Origin: Accumulibacter phosphatis
GTDB taxonomy: Bacteria; Pseudomonadota; Gammaproteobacteria; Burkholderiales; Rhodocyclaceae
Length of the DNA stretch: 64,000 nt
Reading direction: 5' to 3'
Assembly (NCBI RefSeq): GCF_000024165.1
Contig: NC_013194.1
Span: forward strand, 2,356,001-2,420,000
Shown: piece after piece, positions 44,980-53,372 of the stretch
How positions within the stretch are numbered: the stretch's first letter is position 1
How the letters are laid out: each line of letters begins with the position of its first letter
Translations under genes and position numbers: made by a program
Notes under the pieces: generated by a model
The model's database searches: none
What the model saw: only the letters and a program-made list of their open reading frames with translations
What the model was told of the DNA's origin: nothing

Positions 44980-46224
44980 TTGTCCGTTGAGCCTTGCCTG
45001 ATTCGACCATTCGCCGGTCTTCGACCACGCAGTGCCGATGCCGCCGCAGTAGCGGCGCCGCCCTATGATGTCCTCTCCAGCGAAGAGGCGCGTGTGGCGG
45101 CGGTCGGCAAACCCTTGTCCTTTCTGCATGTCTCGAAAGCGGAGATCGATCTGCCGCCGGGCATTGATCATCATGCCCCCGAGGTCTACGCCAAGTCGGC
45201 GGACAATTTCCGGGGCTTGATCGATGCCGGGGTGCTGCGTCGTGACCCGCATCCCTGTTACTACGCCTATCGCTTGCAGATGGGCCGGCATGTTCAGACT
45301 GGTCTGGTGGCGGTGGCGTCGATCGCCGCCTATGACAGCAACCGGATCCGCAAACACGAGTTCACCCGGCCCGACAAGGAAGACGATCGGGTTCGCCAGA
45401 TCGAGGCCCTGAATGCGCAGACCGGGCCTGTGCTGCTCGCGCACCCTGAGAGTCCCGAGGCCGATGACCTGCTTGCGCAGGCCGCCGAGACAGCGCCCGT
45501 CGCTGATGTCCGGGCCGAGGATGGTATCCGCCATACCCTATGGACGATCGCAGACACCGATCGCATTGCACGGATTGACACGGTCTTTGGCGCGATGCCG
45601 AGTTTCTATATTGCCGATGGTCATCACCGGTCGGCGGCTGCCTCGCGAGTGGCAGCGGCCCGGCGCGGCCAGACAGCCGCGTTGGGTGGCTCGCAATTCT
45701 TTCTGTCCGTCATCTTCCCGGCGTCGCAGATGCGGATCATGGACTACAACCGGGTGGTGCGCGACCTCAACGGCCTGAGTCAAGAGGCCTTTCTGACAGC
45801 TGTCGGTGGACGCTATGACGTCACCCCGGCCGCTGCAGCGGTGCGACCCGAGCGGACGGGCGTTTGCGGAATGTATCTGGCGGGCCGGTGGTATCGGCTG
45901 GAAATCAAGCCCGGACTGATCCTGTCGGCAGATCCGGTGCGTCGCCTCGACGTCTCGCTGCTTGCCGAGCAGATTCTTGGTCCGCTGCTGGGAATCACCG
46001 ATCTGCGCCGCGACACGCGCATTGATTTCGTCGGTGGCATGCGTGGACTGGCGGAACTCGAACGACGCGTGAACGGTGGCGAAATGGCCGTCGCCTTCGC
46101 CATGTTTCCGACACCGATGGCAGAGCTGATGGCGGTTGCCGACGCCGGCGAGGTGATGCCACCGAAATCAACTTGGTTCGAACCCAAACTGGCTGACGGC
46201 CTGGTCTCTCACCTCCTCGACTGA
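44980..46224 (+). CDS. DUF1015 family protein
   Basis: 414 residues from TTG at 44980 with AGGAG upstream, 22 bases after glgA. DUF1015 features are IRPFAGLRPRSADAAAVAAP, then PYDVLSSEEARVAA, FLHVSKAEIDLP, the basic HEFTRPDKEDDRVR and the IADGHHRSAAASRVAAARRG block. The family is widespread and remains biochemically uncharacterised; some members sit near serine biosynthesis genes. Here it is co-directional with the glycogen genes, but a role in glycogen metabolism is only guilt by position. It converges on selD. Confidence 0.85.
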   Translation: MSVEPCLIRPFAGLRPRSADAAAVAAPPYDVLSSEEARVAAVGKPLSFLHVSKAEIDLPPGIDHHAPEVYAKSADNFRGLIDAGVLRRDPHPCYYAYRLQMGRHVQTGLVAVASIAAYDSNRIRKHEFTRPDKEDDRVRQIEALNAQTGPVLLAHPESPEADDLLAQAAETAPVADVRAEDGIRHTLWTIADTDRIARIDTVFGAMPSFYIADGHHRSAAASRVAAARRGQTAALGGSQFFLSVIFPASQMRIMDYNRVVRDLNGLSQEAFLTAVGGRYDVTPAAAAVRPERTGVCGMYLAGRWYRLEIKPGLILSADPVRRLDVSLLAEQILGPLLGITDLRRDTRIDFVGGMRGLAELERRVNGGEMAVAFAMFPTPMAELMAVADAGEVMPPKSTWFEPKLADGLVSHLLD

Positions 46225-46239
46225 GCGGGGGCGCCGAGG

Positions 46240-47346
46240 TCAGTGGCTCCTGATCACCGATACTTGCGGCTTGCCCTCGGAGACTTCGCCGATGACCGTC
46301 GCGTGGTCGAAACCCTCTTGCAAGAAGATCGCCAGGACTTCGGTGACCACTTCCGGAGCACAGGCGACCAGCAGTCCGCCGCTGGTCTGCGGATCGGTCA
46401 GGAGCGCTCGTTCGAGGTCGCTGAAGCTCTTCTTCGGTAGCGCCACGTGCTCTCCGTAGCTTGCCCAGTTGCGCCCTGAAGCCCCTGTGATGCAGCCTTT
46501 GGCCCCATAGTCGAGAACATTCGACAGGAGCGGAAGCGCCGCGAAATCGACCACGGCCGCGACGCTCGAGGCCTTGCAGATTTCCACCAGATGACCGAGC
46601 AGGCCGAAACCCGTGACGTCGGTCATCGCGTGCACGCCGGCAAGGCAACCGAGTGCTCGTCCTGGCGTGTTGAGCTGGGTTGTCGAGGCGATCATCGAGG
46701 CGTAACAGGGGGAAGACAAAAGGCCCTTTTTCAGCGCCGCGCTGTAGAAGCCAACACCCAGTCGCTTGCCGAGAATCAGCTTGTCGCCGGCGCGTGCACC
46801 CGAATTGCGCTTGAGGTTGTCAGGATGGACCAGTCCAATGGCGACGAGACCGTAAATCGGCTCGACCGAGTCGATCGTATGGCCGCCGGCAATCGGGATG
46901 CGCGCCTTCGCACAAATCGATTCGCCTCCTTCCAGTATGCGCTTGATCGTCTCGAGCGGCAGCTTGCTCACGGGCATGCCAACGATGGCGAGTGCCAGCA
47001 ACGGCCAGCCACCCATCGCATAGACGTCGGAGAGGGCATTGGTCGCCGCGATGCAGCCAAAATCGAACGGGTCATCGACAATCGGCATGAAGAAATCGGT
47101 CGTCGCCACCAGCGCCTGATCGGCGTTGAGTTGGTAGACGGCAGCGTCATCGCTGGTCTCTATGCCGACCAGCAACTGACTTGGCGCCAGACCCGGCGAG
47201 ACCTTGCCGAGGATCTGCTCGAGCACGGCGGGTGCGATCTTGCATCCGCAGCCGCCGCCGTGTGAAAACTGGGTCAGTCTGACCGGCTCGCTCGATGTGG
47301 CTTGCGAAACAGGCAGTTCGGCAATCCTGGATTTCTTTCTGGGCAT
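46240..47346 (-). CDS. selD: Selenide, water dikinase
   Basis: 368 residues. The N-terminal active loop LTQFSHGGGCGCK gives the catalytic Cys33 and Lys36, equivalent to Cys17 and Lys20 of E. coli; the enzyme uses Cys, not selenocysteine. AIR-synthase-like blocks follow (TTDFFMPIVDDPFDFGCIAA, VTGFGLLGHLVEIC, ALLTDPQTSGGLLVA). It makes selenophosphate for selenocysteine or 2-selenouridine. It is last in a leftward series headed by hemN, 84 bases after copZ, so FNR control is possible. No selA or selB is present in the window. Confidence 0.96.
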   Translation of the reverse strand: MPRKKSRIAELPVSQATSSEPVRLTQFSHGGGCGCKIAPAVLEQILGKVSPGLAPSQLLVGIETSDDAAVYQLNADQALVATTDFFMPIVDDPFDFGCIAATNALSDVYAMGGWPLLALAIVGMPVSKLPLETIKRILEGGESICAKARIPIAGGHTIDSVEPIYGLVAIGLVHPDNLKRNSGARAGDKLILGKRLGVGFYSAALKKGLLSSPCYASMIASTTQLNTPGRALGCLAGVHAMTDVTGFGLLGHLVEICKASSVAAVVDFAALPLLSNVLDYGAKGCITGASGRNWASYGEHVALPKKSFSDLERALLTDPQTSGGLLVACAPEVVTEVLAIFLQEGFDHATVIGEVSEGKPQVSVIRSH

Positions 47347-47430
47347 TGTTTTCCGATTCTTCTTCTTGCTGGCAGCCAGACCTGGCTGGTCGTCGCAGCG
47401 ATGCGGCAGGATGCCATCGCCGGGGACAGA

Positions 47431-47637
47431 TCAGGGGGAGTCAAACCCCGCCGCTTCAATGGCGTCCCTGAACTGGCCGGCGTTGGCCAGTTCAGGGTCG
47501 TAGGCAATGCTGGCTTCACCGGCCTCAAGCGCGACGTCGACCTGGAAAACGCCAGGCAGCGCCGTGAGGGCGCTGGTGACGGTCTGCACACACCGCTGAC
47601 AGCTCATTCCGCCAATCGTGACCACGACTCTTTCCAT
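47431..47637 (-). CDS. copZ: CopZ-like heavy-metal-associated (HMA) protein
   Basis: 68 residues from ATG at 47637. One HMA domain with the metal site GGMSCQRC near residue 10 and a typical betaalphabeta pattern. Such proteins carry Cu(I) to P-type ATPases; the ATPase gene is immediately upstream in the same direction. An in-frame ATG at 47688 would add 17 residues before the conserved start and is less likely. Confidence 0.87.
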   Translation of the reverse strand: MERVVVTIGGMSCQRCVQTVTSALTALPGVFQVDVALEAGEASIAYDPELANAGQFRDAIEAAGFDSP

Positions 47638-47704
47638 TCGCTGCTCCGTTCCTTCTGTTGCGGCGTCGACCGCAGCCATTACGCGCATCCTTCACGTTGC
47701 GTCA

Positions 47705-49921
47705 TCAGGGCGCCCGCTTCGTTTGCTCTGCGGCGCGCCAACGCTTGAGGAGCAGCGAGTTGGACACCACCGAGACTGAACTCATCGCCATTGCCGCACC
47801 CGCGATCACTGGATTCAGCATGCCCAGCGCCGCCAGGGGAATGCCAAGCACGTTGTAGATGAAGGCGCAGAACAGATTCTGCCTGATTTTCCTCAGCGTC
47901 GCACGCGAAAGCAGGATGGCATCGGCAATGCCATTGAGGTCGCTGCGGACCAGCGTCACGTCCGCCGCTTCAATCGCGGCGTCCGATCCAGCGCCGATGG
48001 CGAAGCTCACGTTCGCCGCGGCCAGCGCCGGCGCGTCGTTGATACCGTCGCCAACCATGGCCACGACCGCCTCGCCACTCTTGAGCGCGTTGATCGCGTC
48101 TGCCTTTTCACCGGGGAGGATGCCGGCGCGGAAGTCGACGATACCGGCCTCGGCGGCTATGGCTGCGGCGGTTGACGCGTGGTCGCCGGTCAGCATCACC
48201 ACTTGTATGCCCATGCTTCTGAGCCTGCTCACCGCAGGCCGCGAGGTCTCGCGGAGCGGGTCGGCGATCGCCAGCAGCGCCAGAGCCGCGCCATCCCCGG
48301 CCTCGGCATCGCCGCCTTCCACCAGCACCACCACCGTCTTGCCGACTCCTTGCAAGGTTGCGATCAGCTCGCGGGGCAAGGCGCAGGTGAAGCTGTCGGG
48401 CGCGCCCAGGCGCAGCGTGCGCCCGGCGACGCAACCTTCGACGCCTCGCCCGGGAATCGCTCGAAACTCGGTGAGCCCCGGCAAGGCCAGGCCGGCGACC
48501 TGCGCCTGCTGCAGAATCGCGCGTGCCAGGGGATGTTCGGAAGCCTGTTCGAGAGCGGCCGCGAGGGCCAGGGCGGCGTCGGCCGACGTCGCCAGCGGCA
48601 AGATGTCGGTCAGCACCGGTTCGCCCCGCGTCAGCGTACCGGTCTTGTCGACCGCCAGTACGCTGACCTTCTCGGCGCGCTCGAGTGCTTCGCCGTTCTT
48701 GATCAGGATGCCGGCGGTGGCACCCCGTCCGGTCGCCACCATGATGGCGGTCGGGGTGGCCAGGCCGAGCGCGCAGGGGCAGGCGATCACCAGCACGGCG
48801 ACGGCATTGACCAGCGCCGCGCTGAAAACACCGCCGAGGGTCCACCAGGCGACGAAGGTGCACAGGGCAATGACGCAGACGATGGGCACGAAGATTGCGG
48901 AGATGCGATCGGCGAGTCGCTGCACCGGTGCTTTCGAGCCCTGTGCCTCGGCGACCAGACGGATGATGCCAGCGAGCAGGGTGTGCTCGCCGACACTGGT
49001 TGCTCGGCAACGCAACATTCCCTCGCCGTTGGCCGTGGCGGCAAAGACGCGGTCGCCCGGGCGCTTGGCCAACGGCATGCTCTCGCCGGTCAGCATGGCT
49101 TCATTGACGGTCGACGATCCATCGAGCACCTCGCCATCGACCGGCAGGCTTTCGCCGGGGCGGACGATGAGGACGTCGCCCGGTATCAGCAGCGCCGCGT
49201 CGAGTTCGATCAGGCGGCCGTCGCGCTCGACGCGCGCCGTTCTGGGCTGCAGGCGAAGCAGTGCCTCGATGGCCTCGGTGGTTCTTGCCTTGGCGCGCGC
49301 CTCGAGCAACTTGCCGAGCAGAACGAGCGTGATGACCGCGGCCGAGGCTTCGAAATAGACGTGCAGGTCTGCGGCGCCGGTGATCGTGACGACGGCGCTG
49401 AACACGTAGGCCATGGAAGTGCCGAGCGCGACGAGTACGTCCATGTTTGCCCCGCCACCGCGCAAGGCCTTCCAGGCGCCATCGTAGAAGCGCCAACCGA
49501 TCCAGAACTGGACGGGCGTGGCCAACAGGAGTTGCAGCCAGCGCGGCAGCAGGTCCGTCTGATGGTGTGTGCTGACATCGAACATGTTCAGCATCTGCGC
49601 GGCGAGTGGCAGGGTGAGCGCGGCGGCGATCCAGAAGCGGCGCACGTCTGCCTGCCGGGTCGCCAGTCTGCGGGCCCTCTCCTGTGCCCGCGAATTCTCA
49701 TCGGCGAGTCGCCCGACGAAGCCGGCCCGCTCGATGGTAGCGATCAGCAGCGGCGGGTCGACGACGCCCGGGAGGTAGCGGACGGTCGCCCTCTCGGTGG
49801 CCAGATTGACGACCGCTTCGACGTCGGGCAAGCGATTCAGGAGCTTCTCGATCCGCGTCGAGCAGGCGGCACAGCTCATGCCTTCGATGGCCAGTTCGAC
49901 CGTGCGCAAGGTCTGGGGCAT
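47705..49921 (-). CDS. copA: Copper-translocating P1B-type ATPase
   Basis: 738 residues. The N-terminal HMA domain has Cys17-x2-Cys20 (GMSCAAC). Eight membrane helices carry the CPC site (VIACPCALGLATP, near 380). The phosphorylation motif DKTGTLT starts near 423 and the hinge motif MVGDGINDAPAL is present. It moves Cu(I) out of the cytoplasm for efflux or for cytochrome oxidase assembly. Because a TauE/SafE-like gene, hemN and fnr are adjacent, a CcoI-like role in cbb3 oxidase maturation is plausible, but no cco structural gene is in the window. It starts 2 bases after the TauE-like gene. Confidence 0.95.
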   Translation of the reverse strand: MPQTLRTVELAIEGMSCAACSTRIEKLLNRLPDVEAVVNLATERATVRYLPGVVDPPLLIATIERAGFVGRLADENSRAQERARRLATRQADVRRFWIAAALTLPLAAQMLNMFDVSTHHQTDLLPRWLQLLLATPVQFWIGWRFYDGAWKALRGGGANMDVLVALGTSMAYVFSAVVTITGAADLHVYFEASAAVITLVLLGKLLEARAKARTTEAIEALLRLQPRTARVERDGRLIELDAALLIPGDVLIVRPGESLPVDGEVLDGSSTVNEAMLTGESMPLAKRPGDRVFAATANGEGMLRCRATSVGEHTLLAGIIRLVAEAQGSKAPVQRLADRISAIFVPIVCVIALCTFVAWWTLGGVFSAALVNAVAVLVIACPCALGLATPTAIMVATGRGATAGILIKNGEALERAEKVSVLAVDKTGTLTRGEPVLTDILPLATSADAALALAAALEQASEHPLARAILQQAQVAGLALPGLTEFRAIPGRGVEGCVAGRTLRLGAPDSFTCALPRELIATLQGVGKTVVVLVEGGDAEAGDGAALALLAIADPLRETSRPAVSRLRSMGIQVVMLTGDHASTAAAIAAEAGIVDFRAGILPGEKADAINALKSGEAVVAMVGDGINDAPALAAANVSFAIGAGSDAAIEAADVTLVRSDLNGIADAILLSRATLRKIRQNLFCAFIYNVLGIPLAALGMLNPVIAGAAMAMSSVSVVSNSLLLKRWRAAEQTKRAP

Positions 49922-49923
49922 GG

Positions 49924-50595
49924 CTAGGTCGAGAGCGCCAGATGAGCCAGCCCGAGCAGTCCCCAGACGCCAAAGCCGAGGACGAGCAGGCCCGACGCCC
50001 GGCGAATCGCCGGCTGGCGTGCATACGCCTGCAGACGGGCGGCCAGCAGACCGGCGAGGAGAAGGTTCGGCAAGGTGCCGGCGCCAAAGGCGAGCATCAG
50101 CGCCGCGCCGCTCAGGGCGGAACCACTGGTCAGAGCGGTTGCCAGCGCGCTGTAGACCAGGCCGCAGGGCAACCAGCCCCACAGCAGGCCAAGCGGGAAA
50201 GCCTGCGCCGAGCTGTGCGCGGGCAGGAAACGCCGGGTCAGCGGTTGCAGATGGACCCATAGCCTCTGCCCGCAGCGCTCGCTGAAAGCCAGGGCTCGGG
50301 TGACACCCATCAGGTAGAGGCCGAGTGCGATGAGCATCAGGTTGGCGAGCAGGTAAAGGAAACTGCGTACGGGCAGTTGCCCGGACAGGGCGACGCTCGC
50401 GCCACCGAGGGCGCCGGCGATCGCGCCGGCAGCGGCATAGCTGACGATCCTCCCGAGGTTGTAGGCCAGATGCAGCGTCAAGCGTGGCCGCGTACCCATC
50501 GCCAGGGCACCGACAATGCCGCCGCACATGCTGATGCAGTGCGTGCCACCGAGCAGACCGATCAGCAGCAGGGCGAGATAACTGGATTCGGGCAT
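49924..50595 (-). CDS. TauE/SafE-like (CcoH/UreH-type) membrane protein
   Basis: 223 residues with about six membrane segments. The opening LLIGLLGGTHCISMCGGIVGAL, with its His-Cys-x3-Cys, and the later GLLWGWLPCGLVYSALATAL, are typical of the 'sulfite exporter TauE/SafE' relatives found next to ccoI-type copper ATPases. The Cys and His residues suggest metal handling. The copA start follows after 2 bases; hemN lies 77 bases upstream. Confidence 0.82.
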   Translation of the reverse strand: MPESSYLALLLIGLLGGTHCISMCGGIVGALAMGTRPRLTLHLAYNLGRIVSYAAAGAIAGALGGASVALSGQLPVRSFLYLLANLMLIALGLYLMGVTRALAFSERCGQRLWVHLQPLTRRFLPAHSSAQAFPLGLLWGWLPCGLVYSALATALTSGSALSGAALMLAFGAGTLPNLLLAGLLAARLQAYARQPAIRRASGLLVLGFGVWGLLGLAHLALST

Positions 50596-50672
50596 CAGGA
50601 GAGGCGGGGTCGTCGGACGGGAAGTGCGACGATTCTACTCCTCCCCACGTATCGACCGTTCGTCGGCCTGCG

Positions 50673-52070
50673 TCAGATCACTTTCGAATAGCGGGTGCGC
50701 TGCCGGTCGGCGCGCAGGTAGCGGTCGAAGACCATGGAAATTGCTCTCACCAGGATGCGTCCGCGCGGCATCACAGTGATCCACTTGTCGTCGACTCGCA
50801 CCAGGCCGGCGTCGACCATTTCGCGCAGGTCGTCGAGTTCGGTCGCGAAGTACTTCCGGAAGTCGATCAGGTGCGCGATTTCGATCGATTCGATCGACAG
50901 TTCGAAGTGACACATCAATGACTGAATGATCGAGCGCCGCAGCAGGTCGTCGGCGTTCAGTTCGATGCCGCGATACACAGGCAGCGTGCCACTGTCGAGC
51001 AGATCGTAGTACTCGTCGAGCGTCTTGACGTTCTGGCTGTAGGTCGGTCCGACCTTGCTGATCGACGAGATGCCGAAGGCGAGAAGATCGCAGTCGGAAT
51101 GCGTCGAGTAACCCTGGAAGTTGCGGTGCAGGCGTCCCTGTCGCTGCGCCGTGGCCAGTTCATCATCGGGTTTGGCGAAGTGGTCCATGCCGATGTAGAT
51201 GTAGCCCGCTTCGGTCATCTTGCGGATCGCCAGGGAAAGGATCTGCAGGCGCGCGTCGGCGCTCGGCATGTCCGCCTCGAGGATGCGTCGCTGTGGCTTG
51301 AAGAGACTGGGCAGGTGCGCATAGTTGTAGATCGAGACGCGATCCGGGCTGACGGCAATCACCCGCTCCAGGGTGCGGGTGAAGCCTTCGAGCGACTGTT
51401 TCGGCAGGCCGTAGATGAGGTCCACGCTGATCGACCGGAAGCCCGCGGCACGCGCGGCGTCGATCACGGCGCAGGTCTCCGCCTCGCTCTGCACCCGGTT
51501 GACAGCCTGCTGAACGCCAGCGTCGAAGTCCTGCACGCCGACGCTCATCCGGTTGAAGCCCAGTTCGGCGAGCAATTCGACGGTCGCGCGATCGACCTTG
51601 CGTGGGTCGACTTCGATCGAATACTCGCCACCCTCGATCAGCCTGAAGTGCTTGCGCGTCGCCGCCATCAACTGGCGCATTTCGTCGTGCGACAGGAAGG
51701 TGGGCGTCCCGCCACCCCAGTGCAGCTGCGCGACCTCCTGATCGCCACCTTCGAGATAGCTGCTTTGCAGGGTCAGTTCCTTGGCCAGGTAGCGCAGGTA
51801 TTTCGCCGATCGACCGTGATCCTTGGTGATTATCTTGTTGCAGGCGCAGTAGTAGCAGATGGTGTTACAGAACGGGATGTGGAAGTACAATGACAACTGC
51901 CGGCTGATGGCGCCGATGTTGCGCTTGCCAAGCCAGAGTTTGTAGGCGTCCGAGCCGAAGGCTTCAACGAAGCGATCCGCCGTTGGATAGGAAGTGTAGC
52001 GGGGGCCGTTGATGTCGAAGCGACGGATGATCTGCGGATCAAAGACAAGGTTGCCAGCGACGGAGTTCAT
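50673..52070 (-). CDS. hemN: Oxygen-independent coproporphyrinogen III oxidase
   Basis: 465 residues from ATG at 52070. Radical-SAM ligands Cys68, Cys72 and Cys75 lie in FCNTICYYCAC. LHWGGGTPTFLS, DLIYGLPKQSLEGF and the HFAKPDDELA block complete the HemN pattern. It oxidatively decarboxylates coproporphyrinogen III without oxygen in haem synthesis. The promoter has an FNR box at -41.5 relative to the inferred start, consistent with anaerobic activation. The frame stays open upstream of the ATG, but that region is intergenic. Confidence 0.97.
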   Translation of the reverse strand: MNSVAGNLVFDPQIIRRFDINGPRYTSYPTADRFVEAFGSDAYKLWLGKRNIGAISRQLSLYFHIPFCNTICYYCACNKIITKDHGRSAKYLRYLAKELTLQSSYLEGGDQEVAQLHWGGGTPTFLSHDEMRQLMAATRKHFRLIEGGEYSIEVDPRKVDRATVELLAELGFNRMSVGVQDFDAGVQQAVNRVQSEAETCAVIDAARAAGFRSISVDLIYGLPKQSLEGFTRTLERVIAVSPDRVSIYNYAHLPSLFKPQRRILEADMPSADARLQILSLAIRKMTEAGYIYIGMDHFAKPDDELATAQRQGRLHRNFQGYSTHSDCDLLAFGISSISKVGPTYSQNVKTLDEYYDLLDSGTLPVYRGIELNADDLLRRSIIQSLMCHFELSIESIEIAHLIDFRKYFATELDDLREMVDAGLVRVDDKWITVMPRGRILVRAISMVFDRYLRADRQRTRYSKVI

Positions 52071-52125
52071 GTTTCCACGACAGGTTTTGTTGGTTGCATT
52101 ATCGGACCACGCTGAATCCAGCGGG

Positions 52126-52139
52126 TTGACGTGGATCAA
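52126..52139. promoter_or_regulatory. FNR box between hemN and fnr
   Basis: TTGACGTGGATCAA has FNR half-sites TTGAC and ATCAA with a 4-base spacer. On the minus strand a -10 reading GATAAT (52103 to 52098) places the box centre at about -41.5 from a start near 52091, the class II activator position for hemN. For fnr the box is only 28 bases before the start codon, a position more suited to autorepression. Confidence 0.85.
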
Positions 52140-52166
52140 ACCCGGGGTTGAGTGAAAAGGATACGG

Positions 52167-52910
52167 ATGTCCACCAGTGCCACGGCTGCCAGACTGGCCT
52201 TCGAGGTCGTGAAGACCGCCTGCTCGAACTGCAACCTGCGCGAGCTGTGCCTGCCCATCGGCATTGAGCCCGAGGATCTCAAGAAACTGGACGAACTGGT
52301 GTCGACACGCCGGCGTCTTCGCCGCGGCGACTATCTGTACCGTGCCGGGCAGGGTTTCGAGTCGATCTACGCCGTGCGCAGCGGTTTTTTCAAGACCGAC
52401 GTGATGATCGAGGACGGCCGCGATCAGGTCACCGGCTTCCAGATGACCGGCGAGTTGCTTGGTCTCGACGGGATCAGCAGCGAAGTGCACACCTGCAACG
52501 CCATCGCGCTCGAAGACAGCGAAGTTTGCGCGATCCCGTTCTCGCATCTCGAGGGCCTGTCGCGGGAGATCCATACCCTGCAGCATCACTTCCACAAGGT
52601 GATGAGCCGGGAGATCGTTCGTGATCATGGGGTAATGATGCTGCTCGGCACGATGCGTGCCGAGGAACGCCTGGCCGCCTTCCTGCTCAACCTTTCGCAG
52701 CGCTTCAAGGCCCGCGGCTACTCGCCGGCCGAGTTCAACCTGCGAATGTCGCGTGATGAGATCGGCAGCTATCTCGGTCTCAAACTCGAAACGGTCAGCC
52801 GGGCGTTTTCGCGCTTCCAGGAAGATGGTCTGCTTTCCGTACATCAAAGAAAGATCCGGATTCTCAGCACTGACGGCTTGAAGAAGCTGATGACCCACCA
52901 GCGCAACTGA
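52167..52910 (+). CDS. fnr: FNR-type oxygen-sensing regulator
   Basis: 247 residues from ATG at 52167 (AAGG upstream); GTG at 52152 is an alternative. Cluster ligands are Cys19, Cys22 and Cys28 (ACSNCNLRELC) plus Cys110 (EVHTCNA). The cyclic-nucleotide-binding-like domain and a Crp-type HTH with MSRDEIGSYLGLKLETVSRAFSRF follow. The [4Fe-4S] form binds TTGAT-N4-ATCAA sites under low oxygen. Three such sites are present in this window, including one in its own upstream region. Confidence 0.96.
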   Translation: MSTSATAARLAFEVVKTACSNCNLRELCLPIGIEPEDLKKLDELVSTRRRLRRGDYLYRAGQGFESIYAVRSGFFKTDVMIEDGRDQVTGFQMTGELLGLDGISSEVHTCNAIALEDSEVCAIPFSHLEGLSREIHTLQHHFHKVMSREIVRDHGVMMLLGTMRAEERLAAFLLNLSQRFKARGYSPAEFNLRMSRDEIGSYLGLKLETVSRAFSRFQEDGLLSVHQRKIRILSTDGLKKLMTHQRN

Positions 52911-52939
52911 GCCAGCGGACGCCGGCCGACACCGGTAGG

Positions 52940-53332
52940 TCAGTCGATCCAGGCCAGCGGCCCCAGCGGGTTGCGCGTCAGTGCAACCGACACGATGTAG
53001 GCAAAGGCAAGCAGTGCGGCGGCAAAGAAGGCCGCGCGTTGGGCGTTATGGCGCGCGCGCTTGAGCGCCATCGTCCCACAGCCGATGTAAATCAGGAGCC
53101 CGATCAGTTTGGCGGTCAGCCAGTTGGCCGAGAAGGGGTACTGGGTGCTCATCACTGCCATGGCAACGGCGCTGGCCAGCAGGACCGTGTCGATGACGTG
53201 CGGCCATACGCGAACCGCCGGGCGCCGCAGCCATGACGATTGTCGCAGCGTCCACACGCCACGCAGGACGAAGCCGCTGCCGCTCAGGACGACGCAGCTG
53301 ATATGGATTTGCTTCAGGATCAGGTAGGTCAT
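52940..53332 (-). CDS. SirB2-family membrane protein
   Basis: 130 residues with four membrane helices; ILKQIHISCVVLSGSGFVLRG, VWPHVIDTVLLASAVAMAV and YPFSANWLTAKLIGLLIYIG match the SirB family. The biochemical role is unknown; conserved His near residue 10 and 45 could bind haem or metal. It follows the NnrS-like gene in the same direction after 40 bases and may belong to that operon. Confidence 0.85.
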   Translation of the reverse strand: MTYLILKQIHISCVVLSGSGFVLRGVWTLRQSSWLRRPAVRVWPHVIDTVLLASAVAMAVMSTQYPFSANWLTAKLIGLLIYIGCGTMALKRARHNAQRAAFFAAALLAFAYIVSVALTRNPLGPLAWID

Positions 53333-53372
53333 CGACGGGTTCGGACGCCCGCTTGGGCGTTCTGCATGGCGG

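Noticed and set aside
47638..47688. Upstream in-frame ATG of copZ at 47688
   Set aside because: The added 17 residues precede the conserved HMA start and look non-coding; ATG at 47637 gives a standard CopZ length.
48179..49927. 582-codon plus-strand frame opposite copA
   Set aside because: copA has all P-type ATPase motifs in order on the minus strand; the plus-strand frame has none.
51099..51893. 264-codon plus-strand frame opposite hemN
   Set aside because: HemN catalytic Cys motif and full length are on the minus strand.
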